From NCBI GenBank assembly GCA_021927905.1, contig BLLK01000029.1:248001-312000 (forward strand): a stretch of 64,000 nucleotides of DNA. The letters run 5' to 3'. The position numbers and the translations under genes are program-made. Positions within the stretch are counted from its first letter, which is position 1. Each line of letters starts with the position of its first letter. Of the stretch, positions 20,495 to 30,406 are shown piece by piece. This DNA comes from Chaetoceros tenuissimus. Its lineage: Eukaryota; Bacillariophyta; Thalassiosirophyceae; Chaetocerotales; Chaetocerotaceae. The notes under the pieces are model-generated. The model was given only the letters and a program-made list of their open reading frames with translations. It was not told the DNA's origin and did no database searches.

Positions 20495-21688
20495 TTATTG
20501 ATTCCTAGACGCCTGGCAGTAAAAGCGGCCCAAAATATGATATTCAACCCCCACTCCCTTAATAACTTTGCAACATACGCCTCCTACCTTTGTGATGGCG
20601 GCCTCTCCAGTCGGTGTGAATTTTAGTATCGAAGAATCTGGCTCCAAAATGGATGCCCCTCTAAACCTATCTGCAGTATCTTGCATCTCCACCTTCAATC
20701 TAATCATTTCCGCATTCTTCCCAAACTTTTCAAAGAAACCTGCATTTGCAATTTCTTCATCTAATTCTTCAGCTCTAGTGATCAAGTCATCCAGACGCTT
20801 TTTATACCGTGACTTTTCTCCATTTGAGGGTCTCTTCATATTGAAAAACCCACAACTCAAGTAAATTCTACCAGCAGGGCAGTATACATCCGAACTATCA
20901 CTCTTTCTCTTAATCTCTTCTTCAATTTCAATATAAAATCTGAGAATATCCGAACCATTGGGGCCTCTTCCTTTGGCAACTCTCCACCCACCGTTTTTCA
21001 CTGCGATTTCTCTCGATCCTTCAGTGATGGAAGGAGATAGTACAAGTTTACTATCCATTACTTGTAGAACCTTTGCATCACCCATTGAACCTAAAAAGTC
21101 TTCTCTTTCATAAAGTTGATTCCCTGTGAACTCGCACTCAAAATCTAATTTCAATCTTTCCCCACTTATTCCCCAGTCACTTGGCATCCAAGTCCCTGGT
21201 TCTCTTCCAATGTCCAATGATAGTTTCCATTTTGAACCATCTAGTAATGCCTCATCACGAGTATTCATCATTAATTTCATTGGCGAGAATTCTGGATCAT
21301 TACTCACCGCCATTCTTTCCTTGAGGCGTCTATTCATGTATTCTGTTTCTGTCTCATTATCAATTTCAATTGGTTCAAGCTTTTTTGTGTCATTGATATA
21401 TTCGTTTTCATTTACGTCTTTCACAGTAGTTGAGATAGGAGATTCTCTTGGTAAGGATGAGACCTTGTCATCTAATGCATTTAACTTTTCAAGTGCCTCC
21501 CTTTTCATAGATTCAATTTCTTCTCTTAGGCTTTCTACAGAAGAATCATTATCGGATGCAGACAATGAGAACTTTTTGCTTTGGATGACCTTTGTCATTG
21601 GAAAAGAAGTTGAAAATGCAGATACATCTTGTAGATGAAATGTACAAAGAGCATAGGTAGTTACTATCAAAAAAGAAAATCTTTTCAT
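20495..21688 (-). CDS. Uncharacterised plastid-targeted protein
   Basis: Single exon, 397 residues from MKRFSFL; the frame continues upstream to 21730 but this ATG places a signal peptide at the N-terminus. Residues 1-24 are hydrophobic (SFLIVTTYALCTF) and end in DVSA-FSTSFP, the heterokont motif with Phe at the cleavage site, so plastid import is expected. A Ser/Glu-rich region and a short coiled coil follow (about 45-75). The core (about residues 150-300) is beta-rich with conserved-looking blocks: DGSKWKLSLDIGREPGTWMP, DWGISGERLKLDFECEF, GGWRVAKGRGPNGSDILRFY, PAGRIYLSCGFFN. After a helical hairpin comes SILKFTPTGEAAITKVG. The block pattern suggests a small lipocalin- or fibrillin-like barrel, which is only a guess. 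I know no name for it. Confidence 0.8.
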   Translation of the reverse strand: MKRFSFLIVTTYALCTFHLQDVSAFSTSFPMTKVIQSKKFSLSASDNDSSVESLREEIESMKREALEKLNALDDKVSSLPRESPISTTVKDVNENEYINDTKKLEPIEIDNETETEYMNRRLKERMAVSNDPEFSPMKLMMNTRDEALLDGSKWKLSLDIGREPGTWMPSDWGISGERLKLDFECEFTGNQLYEREDFLGSMGDAKVLQVMDSKLVLSPSITEGSREIAVKNGGWRVAKGRGPNGSDILRFYIEIEEEIKRKSDSSDVYCPAGRIYLSCGFFNMKRPSNGEKSRYKKRLDDLITRAEELDEEIANAGFFEKFGKNAEMIRLKVEMQDTADRFRGASILEPDSSILKFTPTGEAAITKVGGVCCKVIKGVGVEYHILGRFYCQASRNQ

Positions 21689-22235
21689 CGTGATTGATTT
21701 TTGAATATGAATCAAATCAAGACTGGCCAATCAATAGACTCGACTCTGCCGCGCGTGCTTTCAAAATGTATTTATCTTGTTGACAATAGATGTTTGCAAA
21801 AGTAGCTAGTACACAAATTATATCTTTGCAAGTGCTCAGGTGAAATGAAAGAATTAACCCTTTCCCATCACTATTCATCAGCTTTAAGCTCAATGCTCAA
21901 TCAAAGTTCAGTGGAACTACCACTCGACAGAATTGAGGTCTTTCAATCCTATTATTTGAAATTTATCTATTATACCTATTATAAACTGAAGAATCGTGAG
22001 GATCACCACGTCAGAAACAGCTTGTTGTTGTTTCTCTTTTCTCTAACTTTGCCACGTACTCGCAGACTATGTCCCGCCGTTGCAGATATGTCTATTCCCA
22101 AGTTCTTGTTTTTATGTTGCTTTTATCTTCATCGGGTTGTTCCTCTTTTCATTGCAAGATTTTCCTTGTTTCCTATTTGCTTCACACACAGAATATATCT
22201 CCGCACCTCCACTCTCCTTCAATTGAACATTGAAA
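21689..22235. promoter_or_regulatory. Divergent promoter region, plastid protein / ankyrin protein
   Basis: 547 bp between head-to-head starts. A 141-codon open frame on the plus strand crosses it and runs into the ankyrin gene out of frame, but its product has no family features and is taken as chance. No promoter box recognised. Confidence 0.4.
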
Positions 22236-22895
22236 ATGAATTCATTAATTTTATCACCAGCTGGCAGTAGAAACACCATTAAACGAAAATCAATGGATTG
22301 TGAGGAAAGATTAGGATCTACTCAAATGATGAGCACTCTTAAAAGACGCTGTGCTAACAGAGAAAAAGCAACTCTAGTGGAGTTAGCACCTCATGACTAC
22401 TTGTTACAAATCTGCGACGGACAAGTCAAACCATCTCTATCAATCAAAAACTTCTTTCATACATATACAGAGCATGAACTGGAAAGCTATAGCTTAGAAG
22501 TTACACAAGCCGTTCGAAGTGAGAATGTTGAACAATTACGAGAATTGCACAAGAAAGGAATCTCTCTTCAGTGTAGTAATGCTTTTGGAGAATCGCTGCT
22601 ACATATGGCATGTCGGAGAGGATTAATAGATATAGTGAGGTTTTTGTTAGATGAAGCAGATGTAGACTTGAGATGTAAAGACGATCTCGGCAGGACGCCC
22701 TTACACGATGCGTTTTGGACTCCAACTCCTAACTTCGAGTTGGTAGAATTATTGATCTCGATTAGTCCTGAATTGCTTTTTTTCAGTGATAGGAGAGGTC
22801 ACACACCATTGCAATATACACGAAGGGAGCATTGGAGTGGATGGAGATCGTTCCTAAAGAAATATGAAGATGTGATAAAAGTATCACTAGAATAG
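22236..22895 (+). CDS. Ankyrin-repeat protein
   Basis: Single exon, 219 residues; ATG at 22236 (MNSLILSPAGS). After a basic 40-residue head and a FFHTYTEHELESYSLEVTQA segment there are about three ankyrin units: ENVEQLRELHKKGISLQCSN, then FGESLLHMACRRGLIDIVRF, then LGRTPLHDAFW and RRGHTPLQYTRR. The TPLH cores are clear. The C-terminus WSGWRSFLKKY completes a family I recall as expanded in diatoms, usually labelled only ankyrin-repeat protein. A protein-binding role is inferred; the partner is unknown. Confidence 0.85.
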   Translation: MNSLILSPAGSRNTIKRKSMDCEERLGSTQMMSTLKRRCANREKATLVELAPHDYLLQICDGQVKPSLSIKNFFHTYTEHELESYSLEVTQAVRSENVEQLRELHKKGISLQCSNAFGESLLHMACRRGLIDIVRFLLDEADVDLRCKDDLGRTPLHDAFWTPTPNFELVELLISISPELLFFSDRRGHTPLQYTRREHWSGWRSFLKKYEDVIKVSLE

Positions 22896-23430
22896 AGAAT
22901 AGAGCTATGTTTATATTTTTGAGAATTTTGAACTTTTTTACAAACTACTACGTAAAATAGAGCTATCCAATGATGCGAGAATAAACGATATAGATAGAAG
23001 AATTTTATAACATTTGCCTCCATTGCTCTGGCTAGCAACAACTTGGCACTTCTTCTTCCTTTCCACTTTCTGATCGTATCTCATCAGTGCTTGTCAAAAG
23101 GAAGACGTGTACCGCTCAACCTCTAATTTGGAATTTTTCTCCCCTCTCTATCGTCAGCTGCATTACACGTACTTCCTTCAACACGTACGTGATGAAATGT
23201 CACAAACTCTTCACCGACTCTTGAAAAATGAGAACCTGGTTCAATATGAACTTGAAGGTACATATAGCTATGACAACGGTATTTTAACGTCTGAGCCGAA
23301 AGTTGATTCCCGTTCATTTGAGTCTTGTTGCCGCATTTTCCGCTCTATTTTTCAACTCTTTTTTTACAACTTCACTTCCTAATGACAACATCTACTCCTC
23401 CTCTCCATACTTTAAGAAACTAATAAAATC
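22896..23430. other. Intergenic region before Timeless, with ACGTAC sites
   Basis: 535 bp. A 91-codon frame (23107-23382) has no features and is rejected. The palindrome CACGTACGTG at 23182-23191 and an ACGTAC at about 23167 lie some 240-260 bp before the Timeless ATG; CACGTG-like/ACGT cores are typical bZIP or bHLH targets, so a regulatory role is possible. Confidence 0.45.
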
Positions 23431-26400
23431 ATGGAGGTTGAAAGTTCAGCGAGTAATGCCTCTCCAAAGGGAAGACCTATGTCTTCTGCTCCTAAAAGTC
23501 AGAAAATAACTCCACCTAGGGAATATGAAAACCCAAGTCTCGTCGTTGATAAGAATATTGTGAATGAACTTCTTTTGGTTTGTGGAGTGATTGGGTCCAC
23601 AGTTGACCCAGAAACACAACAAATTGTTCCTGTAGAGGACTGTATCAATTGGCTTCAAGATTTACAGAGAGCTCTTCGTCGAGATGAAGACGCCTTTAGA
23701 CCCATCTCACTCTTGCTTGGACAATGGAAGGTTGTCGAACAGAAGCTTTTGCCTCTTGTTATCAGCTGTAGGTACAACACTCCTTTGATTTTGACCATCG
23801 TAAAGATCTTAGTGATTCTTACAAAGCCCATAAGTGAGAATGCCAAGAAAGCTGCAAATGCGATTATTGATATTCGTAAGGGGAAAACAGATCCGATGTA
23901 AGTGAACATATGTTGTTTTATATGTATTTGCATGATGTTGTTCTAAAATGATGTGTCTAATACATGTATGTTTGAAGGGTTGTCAAGGAACAGATTAAAC
24001 TTCGTGAAAATGCAATTGCTCAGGCAAATTTATTGGCCGAGTATAAAAAGATTTTTGTCCATCATACATCCCATTTGCGAAACAAGAAATCCAAAGAAAA
24101 TGTGAAATCTGAGGGTGGACTGCTATCTGTGTTTGTTTCTTTGTTGGCCGAACCACTTTCGAAAACTGGCCTATCACGTACTGCCGAAGATCATCTTACC
24201 ATGGAATTGATTCTTCACTTATTCCGTAATCTTTTGTGTGCTGGTGATCCTATCTTGAAAGAATCCTCAAAGGTCAACGAAGCGAAAATCTTGCATCAAG
24301 AACTATTAACTCTATTTGAAAAAGAAAAAGTATTGGATTTTTTGGTGGTAATTGGACAGGAAATGGAAAATAGGGAGAACAAGCAATATAATCTTCTGTA
24401 TATGGAGATTCTTCATCATATGTTGAAAAATCAGGTGTGTTTATCTTATCGATTTTATTCATTTATTCATATAATCATAGTATCTAACAGGATTTGTGTT
24501 TAGGATCCAACAATGGTTGCGAGAAGTGTCTTGGGTAAAAAGAAAGAAGTGTTGAAGTCTGCTTCGAAGCAAGTTGCAAGATCCCAGACCGCAACATCGA
24601 GCAGAAATGGCTCTCTTTTGAGTAGACTGAAACAAGAGCGCAATCAAATGCTTTCGAAGAATACTTCAAGACACTCTCATTTTGCTGGGACTCTTGTGAA
24701 GAAAAATGCTGATGGGGAAAGTAAATTTGTAACAGCGGCTTCTACAACAGCGAAATCTGCCTCTCGAAGTGGAATAGCTTCGACTAAAGCTATGGCTGAC
24801 GAAAAGAAGAAGACGAAGAAACACCAGCATTTTGTCGGAGCAACAAATATTAATGCAATCAATTCTGCTTCATCCATCAATTTTGCAACCTCGACTCCAA
24901 CAAGCAATCGTTCAAATCGTGCATTACATAGTTTCTGTATGAGATTCATGAATGAATGCTATGGTCCTGTAATGAAGACATTGAAAAATGAGTTCAGAAG
25001 AGATTCTAGTAGATTAGAAAGTGACGACAAGGTCATTTTCTTTCGTCTAGTTTGGTTCTTTAGCCAGTGGTGGAGAATTGCACTCAAGGAAAGTGGTTTA
25101 TCAAATATTGATACTTCGGCTGCAAAGAAAGAAACGAAATCAAATACTGAGAAATCTCTTGGAAATTTGATTTTTACCATGGATGTCTTCACTTTCAACC
25201 TTGTTCTGACATCAGCTGACTTTTTTATGGAACATAAGAAATACAGAGATTTGGCGCAAACTGTTTCACTTTATGTTGAAATGATGCACTTGCTAAGTAA
25301 TATGTATCAATCAACAGATTCAACTGAACAAATTATGGCTATGGGTCTTATGGATAGACTTTTTTATCAAAGCGAACCAATAGACAGACTCGGAAAGCTT
25401 CTCAATGCTTGGATTCCCGGAACGTTCACAAGAGACTATGTTTGCGACCTCCTCGAGCTCACTAATGTGACATTAAAACTTCTTGATGCAAATGCAAAGG
25501 CTTGTGATTCATTCAAAGATCTGAGCGGAAAGAAGAAGTCCAAGAAAAAGAGTCAACACGAGGATGCTGTGCATAGAATGCGTGCAGAAGCTGCGGACTT
25601 CGATGTGCTGACATTTTTTGGCCGGAAAATTGTTTCAAATCAAGTCGTTTTCATGTTTGGTCAGTTATTATCGCAGTATAATATCAATGCAACTCACATC
25701 AATGATCATATTGTGTCGCTATTCGTTCGCTTCTGTAAGTTTGTTGTGGCAAGGGATGAAGATTATGATGAATGGGAAGGACAGAAAAAGACGAAAATAA
25801 CTCTGGAACCCATGCTTTTCAACCTCCCTCTACTAACAGTGCTGAACGAGATCTTGAATGACACATCTCTACAAGGGAATGAGTTATTTGATAACTTATT
25901 GAAATTTGCATCTACTATTGTGCGTCATTTTGCTAGGGCTTCAGAAAAGAATCCAATGCTTTTTGTTGAAGCGATGATTAGGCATCCTATCCCTCATCGT
26001 TACTGCGAAACAGTTGCAAATATTTATGTTACCGATGAGTTACTCATGATTGCTGAGAGGGATATGCTACTTGAACAATCTAATCTTGACGATGACGACA
26101 GTGATGAAGAAGATGCACCTGTCGCTCGTCCTACAAGAAAAGTGGCGAATAGAACTACATCGCCAAAAGCACAACAAGATGAGGATGACGACGAAGAAGA
26201 AGAGGAATTGGAATTTATTGACGATGTGCAAGCAAAGCCGGTCGAAAAAGATAGTGATAGTAGTGATGATGAAAGCACCAAAAGTTCAAATGAGAAAACC
26301 CCTAAAACAAAGGAAGACGATATTCAAGCTATTGAAAAGGAGCTTGATGAGGAAGAAGAGAGATGGAATGACCGTAGATCATTCAAACCTAAGCGTAAGC

Positions 26401-26636
26401 TACTCTCCCAGCCAGGTGACAGTGAAGAAGCTGCTCGTGATACTTCAGAAATAGACGATGAAGCAAATGAAGCTGATGAAGAAGTCTTTGCAGCCCCACT
26501 ACCTCAAGGGAAAAGAATAAAGAAATCGACAGTTCTCGAAGATTCAGATGATGAAGACTTTGGGAAACCAACTAGCACACTAGTACCTTCACGTACTGCC
26601 ACTAAGATGCTTCTCGAAGACAGTGATGAAGAATAG
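23431..26636 (+). CDS. TIMELESS: Timeless/Tof1 replication fork protection protein
   Basis: Three exons, 23431-23897, 23978-24434, 24504-26636; introns 80 and 69 bp; 1,018 residues. Timeless/Tof1 with Tipin/Csm3 travels with the replisome, stabilises stalled forks and supports checkpoint signalling and cohesion. The N-terminal Timeless domain (about residues 45-330) shows ELLLVCGVIGSTV, DCINWLQDLQRALRRDEDAF, LLGQWKVVEQKLLPLV, LILTIVKILVILTKPI, LTMELILHLFRNLLCAGDP and LLYMEILHHMLKNQ, each with a counterpart in human TIMELESS (RYLRRDD, LLPILTQ, RLMVNLTQP, ILLLVRNILHVP). Further helical repeats follow (about 400-820). The last ~200 residues are very acidic with Asp-Ser-Asp casein-kinase-type sites (EDSDDED, EDSDEE at the end). 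No circadian PAS or PAB evidence, so this is the replication-type protein. Confidence 0.92.
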
Positions 26637-26727
26637 TGTAGGGGATAAAGGAAATAAGAAGTGAAACGTCTAATTTAATATATAAACCATTAAGACGCAA
26701 TATGCACTCAAGTTTTTGCAACAACTC

Positions 26728-28260
26728 TCAAACGAGGTAGCTGAATTTTGCTGGACGAGTGTTGTCGTGGTGCATTTTTAAGATATACCATACACCTAGC
26801 CCAAGCCCAAGCAAGAGGAGAAGAATACAGGCAGCCGAACAACGTTTCTTCAATATGGATTTCTTTCCGTCTATTGTGTGAGGTCGAGGACATTTATGTA
26901 AATCTGATTGACATTGGCAAATACCAAGTTCTTCATCATCACTTTTAAAAAAGCGTATTTCCTTGACTGCATGTACAGATTCTAAATCATCTTCATCCTC
27001 TTCTTTGATGCTTTCGAGGATACTTGAATTTTTTGAGACAAAGTCTTCCAATCGTTCATCGCCTTCTTTACTCATCTCGGTATATACAGACTTTATTTCA
27101 GCCTTGACTTCTGCAATCAATTTAGAAATACTTGCTACTGCATCGTCGGGTTCTTTCTTCTTGACTTCTATTTCTTCAATAATAGGATGTTTCGATGCAT
27201 TTGATTTTTTGGACATGTCGTCAAACATTTGTTTGTACATTTTTTTTAGCTCACTGATCATTTTAGATGCCTCGGCAATATTGTTATTGCTACTTGTATC
27301 CTCTAATTCACTCAATTCAAATGATTCTTCTAGCAGTTCTTTTACATGCTTTTTCTCTTCACTCTCTACATTATGGTCATTTGAGTGTCTCTGTTCGTTA
27401 GGTTCCACATGAAGTTGGTTTGGAAGATAATGAATTGCATCAACTGAATCGCTTTTAATACTCCAAATCCGATTTTCCTTCTCTATGGCTATGGCTGCTT
27501 GTGCATACGGATCACTATATGGATTTGTACTAGGTAAAGATTGCCCAATAGAAGATACATCGTCGTGTATGATAGGTTCTATTTCAAAGCAAGTGTGGTA
27601 CGAGGAAGCTGCACTCTTTTCATCTATAGGTTGTAAATGATCATTTTTGCTTTTTGAAGAATACTCTTCTTCCGAGTTGTGTGGTAGGCAGTGTGGCTTT
27701 TCGTCGGCTGCGTCGTTTTCAGGGGATTCATCTTCCTCTTCTGCAAGAAGATCTTCATGCTTCTCTTTTTCATTTGAATAAACTGTAGATGCTAAAAATA
27801 GACTTTCTTCATCCTTCATATTTTTGAGCAATTTATTGAATTCCAAATTGCTAATCTTTCCTTCACACCATTTTGCAAATAAAGTGTCAAAGTCATCATC
27901 ATTATCTTTTGTTTTATTGCCTGTCCAAGCCTTCTGAAAAGAGCTAACGCTTTCATCATCTGTAGTGGACTCTACGATACTAAACACAGGGTCAGAGACG
28001 GAGTCGTCATTTTTCTGCTTCAAATCATTCCATGGAGTATACATAACTTTCATCTCAAAACGCTCCGATTCCAAACTAAAGTTGTCTATGTCATCATCTT
28101 GTAGTATTTCCTGTTTCTTTTTTGCAATCACACTGCTTGTTGCAGATTCAGAAAAACTAGAAGTAATCTGACTTGTCAGCGTTTCGCTATCTTCATATTT
28201 TCTTGCGTGGATCTCACGGATGGAGTGATTGTAGTAGGAATCATTCTCAATATCAGTCAT
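26728..28260 (-). CDS. Acidic coiled-coil protein with C-terminal membrane anchor
   Basis: Single exon, 510 residues; start ATG at 28260 (MTDIENDSYY), the frame extending a few codons upstream without an ATG. The body is rich in Asp, Glu and Ser. A repeat-like pair of helical segments reads MISELKKMYKQMFDDMSKKS (about 345) and LIAEVKAEIKSVYTEMSKEG (about 385); they resemble each other and may be a duplicated coiled coil. Near the C-terminus a basic stretch (KKSILKKRC) precedes one hydrophobic helix (about 476-495, AACILLLLLGLGLGVWYILK) and a 15-residue tail. That is the layout of a tail-anchored protein of the ER, outer mitochondrial or nuclear membrane, with the bulk cytosolic. I do not recognise the family. 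The stop is 91 bp from the Timeless stop, convergent. Confidence 0.75.
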   Translation of the reverse strand: MTDIENDSYYNHSIREIHARKYEDSETLTSQITSSFSESATSSVIAKKKQEILQDDDIDNFSLESERFEMKVMYTPWNDLKQKNDDSVSDPVFSIVESTTDDESVSSFQKAWTGNKTKDNDDDFDTLFAKWCEGKISNLEFNKLLKNMKDEESLFLASTVYSNEKEKHEDLLAEEEDESPENDAADEKPHCLPHNSEEEYSSKSKNDHLQPIDEKSAASSYHTCFEIEPIIHDDVSSIGQSLPSTNPYSDPYAQAAIAIEKENRIWSIKSDSVDAIHYLPNQLHVEPNEQRHSNDHNVESEEKKHVKELLEESFELSELEDTSSNNNIAEASKMISELKKMYKQMFDDMSKKSNASKHPIIEEIEVKKKEPDDAVASISKLIAEVKAEIKSVYTEMSKEGDERLEDFVSKNSSILESIKEEDEDDLESVHAVKEIRFFKSDDEELGICQCQSDLHKCPRPHTIDGKKSILKKRCSAACILLLLLGLGLGVWYILKMHHDNTRPAKFSYLV

Positions 28261-28587
28261 GATCAAATAGTTTAGAACACAGTATCTTATGAGCAATTTT
28301 GTTTTTCTTCGATCGTTTCAAAAATAAGGAAGCTTTTCAATTATGACGAAAGGAACAAAAAGATTTTCTCAATTCAATCACATAAGCCCTTTTTTGTGTT
28401 TAGCTCATCTATCTGGCTAAAATATATGATGTGTCAATTACTTTTTATCCATGATATGATGGGACTCTGGGTCCCTCCTAGACCATCGATTTGTTTGATC
28501 GCAGTGAAAAAAGATGAGGCAATCTAACACACACCAATTGAAGAATTGATTGATATACCATCGTTAGGTTACTATCAATAACCAAAT
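28261..28587. promoter_or_regulatory. Divergent promoter, tail-anchored protein / NOP56
   Basis: 327 bp between head-to-head starts. A short inverted GC element, TGGGACTCTGGGTCCC (about 28459-28474), contains a GGGAC/GTCCC pair about 115 bp before the NOP56 ATG. No other recognisable box. Confidence 0.4.
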
Positions 28588-30226
28588 ATGGCAGACGCAT
28601 CGAACCAGTTTGCTCTTTTTGAGTCTGCAGCAGGCTATGCCCTGCTCGAGATTGTTTCCGTGGAGGAAATTGCTCCAGGAACTGCATCCAACCAAAATGC
28701 AATTACGGACTTGGCTCTCTTCTCACGCTCAATCAAGCTAAAGGCCTTCCAGCCATTTGCTTCCGCAGAAGACGCTCTTGAAAACGCAAACGCGATCAGT
28801 GAACATGCAATGACTGATTCTCTCAAAAACTTTTTGGAAATGAACTTGCCAAAAGTTGGAAAGAAAAAGAAGGAAGGAAAAGCAGCTGCTTTCTCTCTCG
28901 GAGTTATTGATTCAGGATTGGCTAATGCAATCAGTGAAGGTATTCCAGGAATCTCAGTAAGATCCGATGAATTTGTAAGGGAAGTTTGTAGAGGCGCAAG
29001 ATTACATCTTACTTCGCTTGTTAAAGGATTGGAAAACGGTGGAATTGATCAGGCTCAGCTAGGTCTTGGACACTCTTACTCTCGTGGAAAGGTCAAGTTC
29101 AACCCAGCTAGAAGTGACAACATGATTATTCAAAGTATCGCTCTATTGGATCAAATGGATAAGGACCTAAATACATTTGCTATGAGGGTCAGAGAATGGT
29201 ACAGTTGGCATTTCCCTGAGTTGAAAGAATTGGTAAAGGACAACTACATGTTTGCAAGATGTGCAGCATTCATCCAGGACAAGCAGTCTCTATTCCACTC
29301 AAGCGACGAGGAGGATGCTGAAATGGGAGATTCTGAAGATAAGATGGCTGGACTTGTAGAGATTGTTGGTGACGAGGAATTGGCAAAGTCTATTGTTGCA
29401 GCAGCGAAGACCTCTATGGGAGTTGAATGTTCAGCGGTTGACATGCTCAATATTATCAACTTCACTCAGAGAATGGTTAAGTTGGCCGAATTCCGCAAGC
29501 AACTTGCAATGTACTTAACTGACAAGATGGCAATTGTTGCTCCTAATCTTAGTGCACTCATTGGAGATACTGTAGCTGCTCGTCTGATCAGTAAGGTGAG
29601 TGATTTTTTTTTCACGCTGTCGAAACCTTTGAAATTACATTAACTCATTATTTCCGTGAATTGATTAGGCTGGTTCTCTAACAAACCTAGCAAAAGCACC
29701 AGCATCCACTGTTCAGATCCTTGGAGCTGAGAAGGCGCTTTTCCGTGCTTTGAAAACAAAGGGAAATACACCAAAATATGGTCTTATTTATCACTCCACA
29801 TTTATCGGGCGTGCTGCAGCTAAGAATAAGGGTCGTATTAGTCGATACCTCGCAAATAAATGTTCTATAGCGACTAGAATTGACTCCTTCAGTGACGAGC
29901 CAACTAAGATCTATGGAGAGAAGCTAAGAGAGCAGGTCGAGGAGAGACTAAAGTTTTACGAGACTGGAGCTGCACCAAGAAAGAATCTCGATGTAATGGA
30001 AGAAATCCGCAAGTCCCTTGGAAAAGATGATGATGATGAAGAAATGGAGGATGTCAAGACACCAAAGAGCAGCAAGAAGGATAAGAAGAAGAGAAAACAC
30101 GATAGTGACGAAGATGACAAGGTCGAGGAAACTCCAGCGAAGTCTTCAAAGAAGGCAAAGAAGGAGAAAAAATCGGAGAAGAAGTCAAAGAAAGACAAGA
30201 AGAAGAAGTCTTCAAAGAAAGACTAA
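28588..30226 (+). CDS. NOP56: NOP56, box C/D snoRNP core protein
   Basis: Two exons, 28588-29595 and 29669-30226, phase 0, 73-bp intron; 521 residues. NOP56 pairs with NOP58, fibrillarin and 15.5K on box C/D snoRNAs to guide 2'-O-methylation of rRNA in the nucleolus. The N-terminal domain has [31 protein letters not shown]; the coiled coil and Nop domain have [68 protein letters not shown], and across the exon junction [60 protein letters not shown]. These match human NOP56 closely; FALFE..AGYAL and the [15 protein letters not shown] block separate it from NOP58. The C-terminal ~65 residues are the usual Lys/Glu/Asp (KKD/E) tail. No snoRNA was recognised in the intron. Confidence 0.97.
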
Positions 30227-30406
30227 ACAATAGTTGCAATAGACTTATCTATTGTGTATGTGTATATTACATCATTTATCTGTGAGAGAGGGAAGCAAGT
30301 AATACTCTCTAATAACACGCTAAATCTACCAATTGGGAAATATTTTCTTTCATTGTTTCTTTGTGATAAAACATACAATTTTCCAAATACAATAGAAAGA
30401 ATTAGT

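Noticed and set aside
21845-22270. 141-codon plus-strand open frame upstream of and overlapping the ankyrin gene
   Set aside because: It overlaps the ankyrin start in another frame, is Leu/Phe/Tyr-rich without conserved blocks and lies in a divergent promoter; most likely a chance frame.
23107-23382. 91-codon plus-strand open frame before Timeless
   Set aside because: No family features, no splice connection to Timeless in frame, and it covers the ACGTAC-rich promoter.
29596-29668. NOP56 intron considered as a box C/D snoRNA host
   Set aside because: Only 73 bp and no convincing C box (RTGATGA) with paired D box near the ends.
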